From: Iodobacter sp.
GTDB lineage: Bacteria > Pseudomonadota > Gammaproteobacteria > Burkholderiales > Chitinibacteraceae
DNA: 55,655 nt
Assembly (NCBI RefSeq): GCF_025352645.1
Contig: NZ_JANXSO010000036.1
Location: forward strand, 1 to 55,655
Direction: 5' to 3'
Shown: positions 1 to 8,943 of the stretch, one piece after another
How positions within the stretch are numbered: the stretch's first letter is position 1
Layout of the letters: each line of letters begins with the position of its first letter
Program-made: the position numbers and the translations under genes
The notes under the pieces: model-generated
What the model was told of the DNA's origin: nothing
Databases searched by the model: none
What the model saw: the letters and a program-made list of their open reading frames with translations, nothing else

Positions 1-51
1 GAACTCAGGCAAAGACAAGCCCTTTTGCATTTGGATGCCATTGACGGACAT
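1..51 (-). CDS. IS1595-family (ISXO2-like) transposase, N-terminal fragment cut by the window edge
   Basis: Seventeen codons run off the left edge and read MSVNGIQMQKGLSLPEF. The pattern QxQxGLSxxEF is typical of the extreme N-terminus of IS1595/ISXO2-type transposases, which move insertion sequences by a DDE-type reaction. A strong Shine-Dalgarno (GGAGG, six bases before the ATG) supports the start. The rest of the protein and the far end of the element lie outside the window, so intactness cannot be judged. The call rests on a short match recalled from the family, not on a search. The element sits just downstream of, and probably interrupts, a small secreted-protein gene on the same strand. 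Confidence 0.7.
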   Translation of the reverse strand, partial: MSVNGIQMQKGLSLPEF

Positions 52-85
52 GATTCACCTCCGTAAAGCAGAACGTTCGTTCACT

Positions 86-229
86 TTACGCCGCACGAAT
101 TGCTAAATCAAGGGTTCCGGAGCAAGAGACATAATCAGGTAGGTTTTTATAATCAGGCTGAAACGCATGCGCAGAATTAGCCATAGAAAATAGTAGTCCA
201 ATTATAAGTAAACATTTCTTTAATAGCAT
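86..229 (-). pseudogene. Exported protein, probably truncated by the adjacent insertion sequence
   Basis: A 47-codon frame starts at an ATG with an AGGG motif eight bases upstream. It encodes a clear signal peptide: lysines at 4-5, a hydrophobic core at about 7-15 and an AHA cleavage site at 20-22. The mature part reads FQPDYKNLPDYVSCS, then a few residues to a stop 34 bases before the transposase ATG. The last ten codons are likely insertion-sequence DNA, so this appears to be the 5' end of a gene cut by the element. Related LP(D/N)YxSC coding fragments occur near 48.25 and 48.43 kb. The parent protein is not recognised. A genuine 47-residue secreted peptide is the alternative. Confidence 0.5.
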
Positions 230-250
230 ATTTAATACCCTATTCATTAA

Positions 251-417
251 TGTGTAAGTCAATCGAGTTACACATAATAATAAAAGCTACACCATTTGGT
301 AAATATGCTATTTTGTAACATGTGTAACCAAGCTGAAGTTAATAAATTCAAATACACAAACCGCTCGTTTATTATTTGAATGTGGTACTGTATTGCAAAT
401 TAAAATTTATTTACACA
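251..417. promoter_or_regulatory. Four TGTGTAA heptamers, possible operator cluster
   Basis: The heptamer TGTGTAA occurs four times in 167 bp: at 251-257 (+), 268-274 (-), 321-327 (+) and 411-417 (-). The first pair forms an inverted repeat with a 10-base spacer. The stretch lies between the divergent starts of the truncated exported gene (ATG at 229, minus strand) and the unrecognised gene starting at 484 (plus strand), where operators would be expected. No regulator is identified. AT-rich DNA raises the chance of coincidental matches. Confidence 0.35.
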
Positions 418-483
418 TATTGCATACAGGGTATTTAAGTTATTTACTTCAACGCTTCATAGATTGTTTTATTTAAAGTATTT

Positions 484-2043
484 ATGACTAAACCACTATC
501 CCCAATTGTGATTGAATTATCTACGCCTTACCTGGCTGGGGATGAGCCCCTACGTTACCAATCCCTGTGGTTGTTAGTGCGCATGGTTTACGCTCAGCAA
601 ATCGAAAAACGTCTCTTAACTGCCGCCATCATCCGCGCTAATTTTCCACAGGCACAAGCTATTCGGATGTTAATTTCACGCGCATTTGCAGAATATTCAC
701 GCCTACACATCACCGTAGGCTGGGGGCATGATCAACAGCTAAATGTCGCGATGTTAAATCCGGCACAACGCAGCCGAGGGCCGTTTTGGCTAACGCAGAA
801 CAGCTTAGAATGCCTAAAATTTACCCAGCAAGGCGTAAGCCTAACCCCCTGCGACCTGGCAACCTTTTTAGGATTACCAACCCCTGCACTACCCAGAATG
901 GGCATATCAGGTGAGCGCAAGGGTGTGGATTATGTCATGCAGGATATGAGTTTTTGGAAGCACCTCACTCAAGGAATGCGTGAAGGTCACGATGGCTTTG
1001 TCCGTCCAGCCGCTTTACGCATGAGTGATCCATTTTTGCTTGCTCAAGAGTGCGCCCACGATGATTTTCAGCAGGCGCTCGCCCTGATGAAAGCCAGTCT
1101 GGCATGGCGTCGCAGCGATTTATTGCCTGAGAGCAAACAAGCCTTAAAGCGCTTTGAACATATTATTGCGGTGGGACAATTAGCAAGTGCTCAGCCCACA
1201 TTTGCGGCAATGGCACAAATCGTACACGCATGGGATCGCTATACTCATAGCGATATTGAAGCAGCACGCATGCTACTGCTTCAGCTAGAAGCCTCAACCA
1301 CACTTGGCCCTGTGGTGCGCTACAACCCTCGCGTACGCTTTGAATACCTTAATTTAAGTGCCTTATTGTACAAATATGACGCGATGGCCGAAGGCTGTAC
1401 GCTGCGGCAAGAATCCGCCGATGCTGCATTACAAGCGCTAAGCTATGCCTTAGAAGCCGCATGTGAGGCCGATTCTATTGATGCCGTACAACACGTGGCA
1501 GCTAATATCGGCTGGTGTTTATGGCTATTTAGCCAACTCAAATTATTAAAGCTCACTCAAGCAAGCGTGCAAGTTCAGGCCATGCGCTGGCTAGGCTTAT
1601 CAGAATGGATTTGTGATCGGTTTGGTGTTGGTAGTGCCTCAGCGTGGAACACCATTTTTATCCTGCGCATTGCACGCGGTAATTGCTTGCCTGAGGGTGC
1701 GGCTTCCTTAGAGGCATTTCGCCTACAACAGCCTTTATCATTAACAGCAGCGGCCACGGCATTACAACCTTTCCCAGCCCCATTTTCAGCGAGTAAAGGC
1801 TTTAGCAATTGGTTTTCTTGGGCGCAATTTACGCTAGAAGAATACGACAGTGGCCGTGTCAACTTCCCCGCTTTACAGCTAGCCAATCTCTTACTAGAAG
1901 CAGCATGGTTTTGTGTATATGAGCAGGGAGCAAGCCTCATCGCCTATCAAATCATAGAGCGATTGCGCGCCTTGCTATTTGAATTACGCCCAAGCGAGCG
2001 AGTATTTTTTCGTGATGCTTTGACGTATATTCCCCTGCCCTAA
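484..2043 (+). CDS. Unrecognised 519-residue protein, probably cytoplasmic and largely helical
   Basis: I do not recognise this protein. It has no signal peptide and no convincing membrane segment. The N-terminal ~110 residues include a helical stretch (about 38-80, with ANFPQAQAIRMLISRAF) that could be a DNA-binding or packing domain. The remainder is rich in leucine, alanine and aromatic residues in helix-like spacing (about 185-400), resembling TPR-type helical arrays without a clear repeat. The ATG at 484 has only a weak ribosome-binding site, but no better start is visible. It is transcribed away from the insertion-sequence fragment, with an AT-rich upstream region holding repeated TGTGTAA motifs. 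Function unknown; a regulatory or scaffold role is only a guess. Confidence 0.7.
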   Translation: MTKPLSPIVIELSTPYLAGDEPLRYQSLWLLVRMVYAQQIEKRLLTAAIIRANFPQAQAIRMLISRAFAEYSRLHITVGWGHDQQLNVAMLNPAQRSRGPFWLTQNSLECLKFTQQGVSLTPCDLATFLGLPTPALPRMGISGERKGVDYVMQDMSFWKHLTQGMREGHDGFVRPAALRMSDPFLLAQECAHDDFQQALALMKASLAWRRSDLLPESKQALKRFEHIIAVGQLASAQPTFAAMAQIVHAWDRYTHSDIEAARMLLLQLEASTTLGPVVRYNPRVRFEYLNLSALLYKYDAMAEGCTLRQESADAALQALSYALEAACEADSIDAVQHVAANIGWCLWLFSQLKLLKLTQASVQVQAMRWLGLSEWICDRFGVGSASAWNTIFILRIARGNCLPEGAASLEAFRLQQPLSLTAAATALQPFPAPFSASKGFSNWFSWAQFTLEEYDSGRVNFPALQLANLLLEAAWFCVYEQGASLIAYQIIERLRALLFELRPSERVFFRDALTYIPLP

Positions 2044-2124
2044 TAAGTAAACGTGTGCCATATAGGGTAAGGGGTGCGCAAAAAAGTGATCAGAAGAGGG
2101 GCCTCCAGCAGCGCAACTCAATAA

Positions 2125-2147
2125 CGGCCAGACTTTGCATCTGGCCG
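2125..2147 (+). terminator. Hairpin between convergent genes, probable terminator
   Basis: A perfect 8-bp stem (CGGCCAGA / TCTGGCCG) with a 7-base loop is followed on the plus strand by a moderately T-rich run. It lies 80 bp after the stop at 2043 and just before the convergent PsiF-like gene, so it probably ends the plus-strand transcript and may serve the other one too. Confidence 0.5.
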
Positions 2148-2152
2148 CTGGT

Positions 2153-2431
2153 TTATTTCTTCAAACAAGAGCTCATAAAGGCTTTACGCTCATCACCTTT
2201 TTTACCCGTTGCGTCTTTATTACATTGCTTCATTTTATCTTGCTGAGTCATGGGTGCTGAGGCAGGGGCCGCCTTTAAACAGCTACTCATAAATGATTTA
2301 CGTGCATCGCCCTTTAAGGATTGCGTGGCTGCATCTTTATTACACGTTGCCATTTTTTCTTGCTGTGGGCCCGCATAAGCGCTGCCAACACACAGCGCCA
2401 ACAAGCTAGCTACTAAACTTAATTTCAACAT
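2153..2431 (-). CDS. psiF: PsiF-repeat periplasmic protein
   Basis: This is a small exported protein of 92 residues with two PsiF repeats, each of the form CNKDA...KGD(A/E)RK(S/A)FMSSCLK. The first starts about residue 30 and the second about residue 69, separated by an Ala/Pro linker. A signal peptide with a hydrophobic core and cleavage near AYA-GP precedes them. The family takes its name from a phosphate-starvation-inducible E. coli gene; its biochemical role is not established. The paired cysteines in each repeat suggest periplasmic disulfides. I chose the second ATG (2431) because AGGGAG lies six bases before it; the ATG at 2437 abuts that motif. It is convergent with the unknown gene upstream. 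Confidence 0.85.
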   Translation of the reverse strand: MLKLSLVASLLALCVGSAYAGPQQEKMATCNKDAATQSLKGDARKSFMSSCLKAAPASAPMTQQDKMKQCNKDATGKKGDERKAFMSSCLKK

Positions 2432-2456
2432 CGCCATCTCCCTTTAAAAAAACAAA

Positions 2457-4661
2457 TTAAAACTGATTTCCCAGCATCAAGTAATAACGCAGTTTTTTAT
2501 TATCCCCATAAGCAGCGCCTAAGTAAAAAGGCCCGAGGTAGGTGTCTGCAGCCCAAAACCCTGTTACTGAATTATGCCAACCATCTTTATCATCATTTAA
2601 GGGATTGAACGTGCGGCCAGCTTCAAATGCCGCCCCCAAATAGCTGCCCCCTACGCTCAACCCTAATAGAGTCACCGGTGAATAAATCTGCGCCTTGGCG
2701 TAAATGGTGTTTTCCCCAAGCAATTCATTTTTGCGATAACTAGATAAATTTAAAAAACCACCCAGCGACTGTGAATCTGGCAAAAATGGCGCGTCTTTAT
2801 GCGAGTAATGACCGCGTACAGCAAAGTTACCTCTTACACCCCCCACAGAAAACGCATGCTGAGCATCTAAGATCACTCGGCCATAGGGCTTAAAATCACC
2901 TTGCCCTTGTAAAGCATAATAAGAAGATAGATGAAATAAATTGCCCTTTGAGGGAAAATTAAGATTATCTAATTGATCATAATACATACTCATACGAACA
3001 CCGTAATCCCCCATAACATCATAGGAGCCTAGGTTTTCTCCGATTTGCTTTACTGCATCATAGTGCTGATACGCCACACCTAAACGCACCTCACCAAAGC
3101 GCGTCAAACTTGATCCTAAATCAATACCAATGCCTGATTGTGTATAACGATATTGAGCGATATTTTCGCCATTCCTCCAGATAGAAACAGGGCTAGATTT
3201 AAACTGAACAGAGGGTGCAATAAAAGCATAACCATCTAATTGCAATGGCTGATAAAACTCTGATTGAAACTCCATTGTGTCCCCAACCCTAAACGAGTTT
3301 TTCCACTCTGCCCCTAAAGAATTAATCCACGTACGGCGGTACATGCCCGTTAAGCTATATGGATTATTACCTTCAAAATCAGTCCCCATTCCCAAACCAA
3401 AGGAAAGAAAATTAGGTCCCCAATCTTTTTCTATTGGAATTAAAGTAAGACGCTGCGCACCATCGTGATCTGTAAGCTCATAATCTAACTGAGAAAAATC
3501 TCCTCGAGCGTAGACTTCAGATAAGCGCTTATGAAAAATCTCTGACTCTAATGGTATGCCAATTCGCACATCAACCGCTTCTTTCAAAACGTCTGGATTA
3601 ATTTTGCGCATAGGCGTTACTTCAACCATTTGCACAGGCTGCGGTGCCATTTTTTTAGCTAATCTTTGCTGTTGCCAAGCTTTATATTCTGCCTCAGGCA
3701 AAGCATATTTACTCAACTGATATAAGCTGAGCGTTGCGGCCTCTTCTCCCTTGCTAATCAAATCTTTACCACGTTTAAAATCAGAAGAACTTAAGCCACC
3801 TAAATTAGGCGTAATCAAAATATCACGTGGAGTAAGGCTATCTAATTGCGGCTTTACATTTTGTGCCACCATTAAGCGCGTATATTGATCGGCAGTACTT
3901 AAAATACTATTAATGTCTTCTCTATTTAAAGGCTGAGCGCCCACATCCACGGCAATAATCACATCAGCACAAAGTGAGCGGGCTACATCCACCGGCACAT
4001 TTCTCGCCAATCCCCCATCCACTAATAAGCGCGAACCTTGAGCAACCGCAGGAAACAAGCCTGGCACTGCCATACTTGCCCGCATGGCGGTTACAATATC
4101 CCCATCTTTTAGTACCACCATTTCACCGTTTTCAATATCAGTCGCCACCGCCCGATAGGGAATCGCTAGCGCATCAAAAGATGAAATCGTGCCGCCAAAA
4201 GTCATTTCACGTAGAAATAATTCAATTTTTTGTGTGCTAATTGCAGCAGAAGGCAGAGCCACTTCGCCAGAATCTCTAAGCCCCAACTCAATGCCCACTA
4301 AATTGAGCTTATCATCTTGTTTTTTACGAATAGCGCTTAATTGCCTAGGTAAACTAGAGCTTAATAAATCATCCCAATTGGCATCCGTTGCCCTTTTTTC
4401 CATTTCAGCCGGTGTGCGGCCTGCAGCGTAAGCACCCGCAACTAAGGAGCCAATACTGGTCCCCACGACACAATCAATAGGGATTCGTGCTTCTTCAAGT
4501 ACCTTCAATATACCAATATGGGCCAAGCCACGTGCGCCGCCGCCGCCCAGCACCAAGCCAATACGAGGACGATCTGCTGCAGAGGCAAGCTGCGATAGGC
4601 CCATCACTGCTAATAAACAAATAATGCCGGATTTATTCAGAAAACTTCTAGCACGAAGCAT
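2457..4661 (-). CDS. Patatin-like phospholipase with outer-membrane barrel (PlpD/type Vd-like)
   Basis: The layout matches type Vd autotransporters such as PlpD: a signal peptide, a patatin lipase domain, a POTRA-like linker and a C-terminal BamA/TamA-type beta barrel ending in a terminal aromatic (GNQF). The patatin domain carries the glycine-rich oxyanion loop GGGGARG (about residue 42 from the upstream start), the nucleophile motif GTSIG (Ser about 72) and the DGG motif (Asp about 218), so the Ser-Asp dyad is intact. The barrel fills roughly the last 330 residues. The expected role is lipid hydrolysis by a protein anchored in the outer membrane; whether the lipase is released is unknown. 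The ATG at 4661 has AGGA eight bases upstream; the in-frame ATG at 4670 is too close to it. It is divergent from the GDPD gene with about 50 bp between them. Confidence 0.85.
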   Translation of the reverse strand: MLRARSFLNKSGIICLLAVMGLSQLASAADRPRIGLVLGGGGARGLAHIGILKVLEEARIPIDCVVGTSIGSLVAGAYAAGRTPAEMEKRATDANWDDLLSSSLPRQLSAIRKKQDDKLNLVGIELGLRDSGEVALPSAAISTQKIELFLREMTFGGTISSFDALAIPYRAVATDIENGEMVVLKDGDIVTAMRASMAVPGLFPAVAQGSRLLVDGGLARNVPVDVARSLCADVIIAVDVGAQPLNREDINSILSTADQYTRLMVAQNVKPQLDSLTPRDILITPNLGGLSSSDFKRGKDLISKGEEAATLSLYQLSKYALPEAEYKAWQQQRLAKKMAPQPVQMVEVTPMRKINPDVLKEAVDVRIGIPLESEIFHKRLSEVYARGDFSQLDYELTDHDGAQRLTLIPIEKDWGPNFLSFGLGMGTDFEGNNPYSLTGMYRRTWINSLGAEWKNSFRVGDTMEFQSEFYQPLQLDGYAFIAPSVQFKSSPVSIWRNGENIAQYRYTQSGIGIDLGSSLTRFGEVRLGVAYQHYDAVKQIGENLGSYDVMGDYGVRMSMYYDQLDNLNFPSKGNLFHLSSYYALQGQGDFKPYGRVILDAQHAFSVGGVRGNFAVRGHYSHKDAPFLPDSQSLGGFLNLSSYRKNELLGENTIYAKAQIYSPVTLLGLSVGGSYLGAAFEAGRTFNPLNDDKDGWHNSVTGFWAADTYLGPFYLGAAYGDNKKLRYYLMLGNQF

Positions 4662-4715
4662 GCACCGCATCCTATTATTGAAACATCAATTTTTTTCAAG
4701 AGTGTAACCCATTCT

Positions 4716-5390
4716 ATGTTGCGACTTGCACATCGCGGTTTACACCGTACAGCTCCAGAAAACACGCTTGCAGCCTTTGCATTAAGCTTAACCGCAGGTT
4801 TTAAAGGAATAGAGACAGATGTTAGGCTGGCCGCCGATGGCGAGGCCATTTTATACCACGATAGAAATGCCCCAAATGGCATAGCGGTAGCAGCATTAAG
4901 TCGGAATGAATTGTCTCATTTAGCCGGCTATTTAGTCCCTACTTTAGCCGAAGCGCTCGATGCATTTCCAGATGCTTATTGGAATATTGAAATAAAAACC
5001 CCATCCGTATTACCTAGCTGCATGAGCATACTAAAAAACTATGTTGATCATCACCAGCTGCTTATCACCTCTTTTCGCCATGAAATTATAATAAGTGTAG
5101 CTAAAGAATTAAAAATTGATTGCGGCTTGCTCATTGCTCACCGCCCAGCACAAATCCACGAACTCCTCCTCTCTGCTTTACCCTACCCACGTTTACGTAC
5201 CTTAGTGTGGGATTACGAAGCCCTAGACAATGAGTTAATCCAACAAAGCCATGCGCAGGGGTTTAATAACTTTGCCTATGGCGCACAAACAGAAGCCGAG
5301 CACCTTATTTGCCAAACGTTTTCCTTACAAGGCATTATTACTGACTATCCAGAATTTATTGGCTTAACGCCTCCAATCGCGCGGCAATAA
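4716..5390 (+). CDS. Glycerophosphodiester phosphodiesterase family protein
   Basis: This 224-residue GDPD-fold enzyme hydrolyses glycerophosphodiesters to glycerol-3-phosphate and an alcohol. The family's active-site residues are present: His6-Arg7 at the N-terminus (HRG), the metal ligands Glu33 and Asp35 (ETD), His48-Asp49 (HDR) and Glu92/Lys94 (EIK). Its length and lack of a signal peptide fit a cytoplasmic UgpQ-like enzyme rather than periplasmic GlpQ. It is divergent from the patatin-type phospholipase, which could release such diesters from phospholipids; that link is inference. The ribosome-binding site is weak, but the start places the HRG motif at the usual position. Confidence 0.88.
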   Translation: MLRLAHRGLHRTAPENTLAAFALSLTAGFKGIETDVRLAADGEAILYHDRNAPNGIAVAALSRNELSHLAGYLVPTLAEALDAFPDAYWNIEIKTPSVLPSCMSILKNYVDHHQLLITSFRHEIIISVAKELKIDCGLLIAHRPAQIHELLLSALPYPRLRTLVWDYEALDNELIQQSHAQGFNNFAYGAQTEAEHLICQTFSLQGIITDYPEFIGLTPPIARQ

Positions 5391-5457
5391 GCCATATTGC
5401 TGGCGCTGGGTAAACAAAACCTACCGTTCTTATTTTTTAATGAGTTAGGTGAATAAA

Positions 5458-6237
5458 ATGCATTTAATAACTCGTAATTGCATATTAAATTTACTGTTAA
5501 TCGTTAGCCCTCATCTTTTTGCTGCTAATGATATGATTAAAATTCGCCTTTCCAATCAAGAATGGGCTCCCTATATGGGGAAAAATTTAGCTTCTTATGG
5601 TATTTTTTCTAAGTTAGTTTTAGAGGCCTTTGCCCGAGAAAATGTTCAAGTTAGCTATGAGTTCTACCCCAATAATCGCACCTTAGAAGTGGCACGCAAG
5701 GGGATTTTAGATGGTAGCTTTGGCTGGGCCATATCGGCAGAGCGGCAATTAGATCTGCTTTATACCGATCCCGTTCTTTCTGCCAATATGGTTTTCTTTG
5801 AGCGCGTAGGTGCAAAAAAAAAATGGGAAAAGCTCAGTGATTTAAAAAAGTCACGCATTGGCATTACTTTAGGCAATTTTTATTCTGAAGAATTTGCTCA
5901 ACTCCAAAAACAACATGTATTAATAACGGATACCGGCACAGATGATATTACTGGCTTTCGCAAACTGCTTGCAGGTCATATTGATCTGTTTCCTATCGAT
6001 GTAGAAGTAGGGCAATATTTATTGCAGCAAAATTTCCCCGCAGATAAACGTGCACAAATTACTTGGCAGAAACAAGCTTTTTGGATCGCCCCAATGCATG
6101 TGGTTATTTGGAACAAACACCCCCGTGCTGAGGAACTGATCGCCCGTTTTAATCTAGGCTTAAAAAAAATGAAGGACACTGGTGATTTTCAAAAAATTCT
6201 TGATGAAACTCGCAAGCAAATTAATCAAGAAAAATAA
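5458..6237 (+). CDS. Solute-binding protein of the amino-acid ABC transporter type (SBP family 3)
   Basis: This exported protein of about 259 residues has a hydrophobic signal peptide (cleavage near LFA-AN) followed by a bilobed periplasmic-binding fold. Typical features are the early WAPYM segment, a YEFYPNNR motif, the mid-domain GSFGWAISAERQ, and IGITLGNFYSEEF at the lobe crossover. No permease or ATPase genes adjoin it, so it may serve a distant transporter or act as a sensor ligand-binding protein. I prefer the ATG at 5458, six bases after AGGTG, over the in-frame GTG at 5449. The substrate cannot be told from sequence. Confidence 0.8.
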   Translation: MHLITRNCILNLLLIVSPHLFAANDMIKIRLSNQEWAPYMGKNLASYGIFSKLVLEAFARENVQVSYEFYPNNRTLEVARKGILDGSFGWAISAERQLDLLYTDPVLSANMVFFERVGAKKKWEKLSDLKKSRIGITLGNFYSEEFAQLQKQHVLITDTGTDDITGFRKLLAGHIDLFPIDVEVGQYLLQQNFPADKRAQITWQKQAFWIAPMHVVIWNKHPRAEELIARFNLGLKKMKDTGDFQKILDETRKQINQEK

Positions 6238-6496
6238 AGAAGAGGCTAAATTCACTCTCTTTTCTGGGGGCCTCGAAAAATCTATATTGCTAAATAAGAC
6301 AGCACTTTAAAAAATAGACGCTGCGTATGTTTGATATGTAAGGAGATTTTTTTAAAGCAGAACGCAGTATTATGAGATCAGATGGGTTTTTCGAGGTTAC
6401 CTTCTGTGCTTTTTGTAGATGCAAAATTGTTCTACATAACATCAGTGAAAAAAGCCGTAAAATGCAGATCTTCATGCCCTTATTAGAATCTGCCTT

Positions 6497-8803
6497 ATGC
6501 TGCCTTCAATTCACCAACGTATTGCCAGCGAAATCGTCTGCCGCCCCGCCCAAGTTGCAGCGGCAGTTCAGCTATTAGACGACGGTGCCACCGTTCCTTT
6601 TATATCCCGCTACCGCAAGGAAGTGACCGGCGGGCTGGATGACACCCAGCTGCGTAATCTGGAAGTGCGCCTTAGCTATCTACGTGAATTAGAAGAGCGC
6701 CGTAGCGCCATCATCAGCAATATCACCGAGCAGGGCAAGCTTAGCCCAGAGCTAAATATCCAGCTGCTTAGCGCCGATAATAAACAGCGCTTAGAAGACC
6801 TCTACCTGCCATTCAAACAAAAACGCCGCAGCAAAGCACTCATCGCCAGAGAAGCGGGCCTCGCCCCGCTGGCCGAACAGCTGCTGGCTAACCCTAATCT
6901 CAATCCAGAACACGCCGCCAGCACTTTCCTGAATGCAGATATCACGGACACCAAAGCGGCGCTAGAGGGCGCGCGCGCCATTTTAATAGAAAGCTTTAGC
7001 GAAGACGCCGAGCTCATTGCTAAGCTGCGTAGCCATTTGCATAGCCAAGCCAGCAGCAAAACAACCGTGATTGAAGGCAAGCAAGAAGAAGGCGCTAAAT
7101 TTACCGATTATTTTGATTACCATGAAAAAATATCAGCCATGCCATCGCACCGTATTTTGGCGATTTTGCGCGGTAGAAATGAAGGCGTTTTGCAATTATC
7201 GGTGCTGCTACCCGAGGAATTAGAGGCTGCTAGCCTGCGTAATGCGCCCCCAAATAGCTGTGAAATGCGCATTGCCGAGCGCTTTGGCGTGCAAAACCTA
7301 GGCCGTCCTGCCGACAAATGGCTGAATGACACCGTACGCCAGAGCTGGCGCACTAAAATCTTTACTAGCTTAGAGGCAGAACTACTCAGCCAGCTGCGCG
7401 AGCAGGCTGATATTGAAGCCATTAAAGTGTTTGCCAGCAATATGAAAGACCTGCTGCTGGCCGCGCCTGCTGGGCCCAAAGTCACCATCGGTCTAGACCC
7501 TGGGCTGCGTACTGGCGTAAAAGTGGCCGTGGTAGACCGCACTGGCAAGCTACTCGATATCGCAACGATTTATCCGCACGAGCCGCGCAAAGCGTGGAAC
7601 GATGCGCTCGCGACCCTTGCTTCGCTAGCAAAAAAACACCGCGTAGAGCTCATCTCAATCGGCAATGGCACGGCCAGCCGTGAAACCGACAAATTAGCCA
7701 TTGAGCTGATCAAGCTACTGCCTGAGCTGGCGATGCAAAAGCTGGTGGTGTCTGAAGCGGGGGCATCGGTTTACTCCGCGTCCGAGCTGGCTGCCAAAGA
7801 ATTCCCAGAGCTGGATGTCAGCATCCGTGGCGCGGTATCGATTGCCCGGCGCTTGCAAGACCCGCTGGCAGAGCTGGTAAAAATCGACCCCAAGGCCATA
7901 GGCGTAGGCCAGTATCAACACGATGTAAACCAAAATGAGCTGGCTAGAATGCTCGATACCGTGATTGAAGATTGCGTAAATGCGGTGGGGGTGGATGTAA
8001 ACTCGGCGTCGGTGCCGCTGCTAAGCCGCGTCTCTGGGCTAACGGCCACTATGGCGGCCAATATTGTGAGCTATCGCGATCAACACGGCGCTTTTGCAGA
8101 ACGTAAAGCACTGCTAAAAGTACCGCGTATTGGCGATAAAAGCTTTGAGCTGGCGGCAGGATTTTTACGCGTGATGGCGGGCAGTAATCCACTAGATGCT
8201 TCAGCGGTTCACCCAGAAGCCTATCCGTTGGTAGAAAAAATCATCGCTAAGGTTGGCAAGAATATCGGCCAAATTATTGGCGACAGCACGCTGCTCAAAA
8301 GCCTAAACCCCAGCGAGCTGGCCGATGCGCAATTTGGCGTGCCCACCATTAAAGATATTCTGAGCGAGCTGGAAAAACCCGGCCGCGATCCACGCCCAGA
8401 GTTTAAAACGGCCAGCTTTGCCGAAGGCGTAGAAAAAATTTCTGACCTGAAACTGGAAATGGTGCTGGAAGGCGTAGTGACCAATGTGACCAACTTTGGG
8501 GCATTCATTGATATTGGTGTGCATCAAGATGGCCTTGTACATATCTCGGCACTGGCCAACCGCTTTATTAAAGACCCGCGTGAAGTGGTTAAAACCGGCG
8601 ATGTGGTTAAAGTGAAAGTGCTTGAAATCGACGTGCCCCGCAAACGCATTGCACTGACCATGCGCCTGAGTGATAGCGTAGCGCCAAGCGCGGATATGGC
8701 CAAGCAAAGCATGACACCAAAAGACAGGAAAATAGTGGAGCGCCAGCCAGAAGCCCAAGGCGCAATGGCTGCAGCATTGGCGGCTTTAAAAACGAAGCGG
8801 TAA
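6497..8803 (+). CDS. tex: Tex, RNA-binding transcription accessory protein
   Basis: This 768-residue protein is highly typical of the Tex/YhgF family. In order: an N-terminal helical region with PFISRYRKE near residue 36, a YqgF/RuvC-like nuclease-fold domain starting around residue 331 (GLDPGLRTG), helix-hairpin-helix repeats around 500-555, and a C-terminal S1 RNA-binding domain at about 655-720 (NFGAFIDIG, then DGLVHIS). Tex is a conserved cytoplasmic nucleic-acid-binding factor linked to transcription and RNA metabolism. The ATG at 6497 gives the family's usual N-terminus. The coding region is more GC-rich than the AT-rich accessory genes on its left. Confidence 0.95.
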   Translation: MLPSIHQRIASEIVCRPAQVAAAVQLLDDGATVPFISRYRKEVTGGLDDTQLRNLEVRLSYLRELEERRSAIISNITEQGKLSPELNIQLLSADNKQRLEDLYLPFKQKRRSKALIAREAGLAPLAEQLLANPNLNPEHAASTFLNADITDTKAALEGARAILIESFSEDAELIAKLRSHLHSQASSKTTVIEGKQEEGAKFTDYFDYHEKISAMPSHRILAILRGRNEGVLQLSVLLPEELEAASLRNAPPNSCEMRIAERFGVQNLGRPADKWLNDTVRQSWRTKIFTSLEAELLSQLREQADIEAIKVFASNMKDLLLAAPAGPKVTIGLDPGLRTGVKVAVVDRTGKLLDIATIYPHEPRKAWNDALATLASLAKKHRVELISIGNGTASRETDKLAIELIKLLPELAMQKLVVSEAGASVYSASELAAKEFPELDVSIRGAVSIARRLQDPLAELVKIDPKAIGVGQYQHDVNQNELARMLDTVIEDCVNAVGVDVNSASVPLLSRVSGLTATMAANIVSYRDQHGAFAERKALLKVPRIGDKSFELAAGFLRVMAGSNPLDASAVHPEAYPLVEKIIAKVGKNIGQIIGDSTLLKSLNPSELADAQFGVPTIKDILSELEKPGRDPRPEFKTASFAEGVEKISDLKLEMVLEGVVTNVTNFGAFIDIGVHQDGLVHISALANRFIKDPREVVKTGDVVKVKVLEIDVPRKRIALTMRLSDSVAPSADMAKQSMTPKDRKIVERQPEAQGAMAAALAALKTKR

Positions 8804-8814
8804 AAGGATGAAAT

Positions 8815-8906
8815 ATAACTTGGGCTAGGGTCTGTTGACGTTTCATTCGCAATTGCGCTGAGCCGAGAAACGTCAACAACCCCTAGGCTTATCAAGCCCA
8901 AGTTAT
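8815..8906. repeat. 92-bp nested inverted repeat after tex (MITE-like or terminator)
   Basis: Two nested palindromes surround a short core. The outer arms are ATAACTTGGGCT and its complement. The inner arms start at CTAGGG (8825) and end at CCCTAG (8886) and include TGTTGACGTTTC / GAAACGTCAACA. The core resembles the first half of another intergenic repeat at about 22151-22190. It lies between the convergent tex and the small gene at 8944, so it could act as a bidirectional terminator, but its size and partial recurrence suggest a small mobile repeat. Confidence 0.6.
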
Positions 8907-8943
8907 CTCTTTATCAGCGCCTTCAAAATCAATTTAACCCAGG

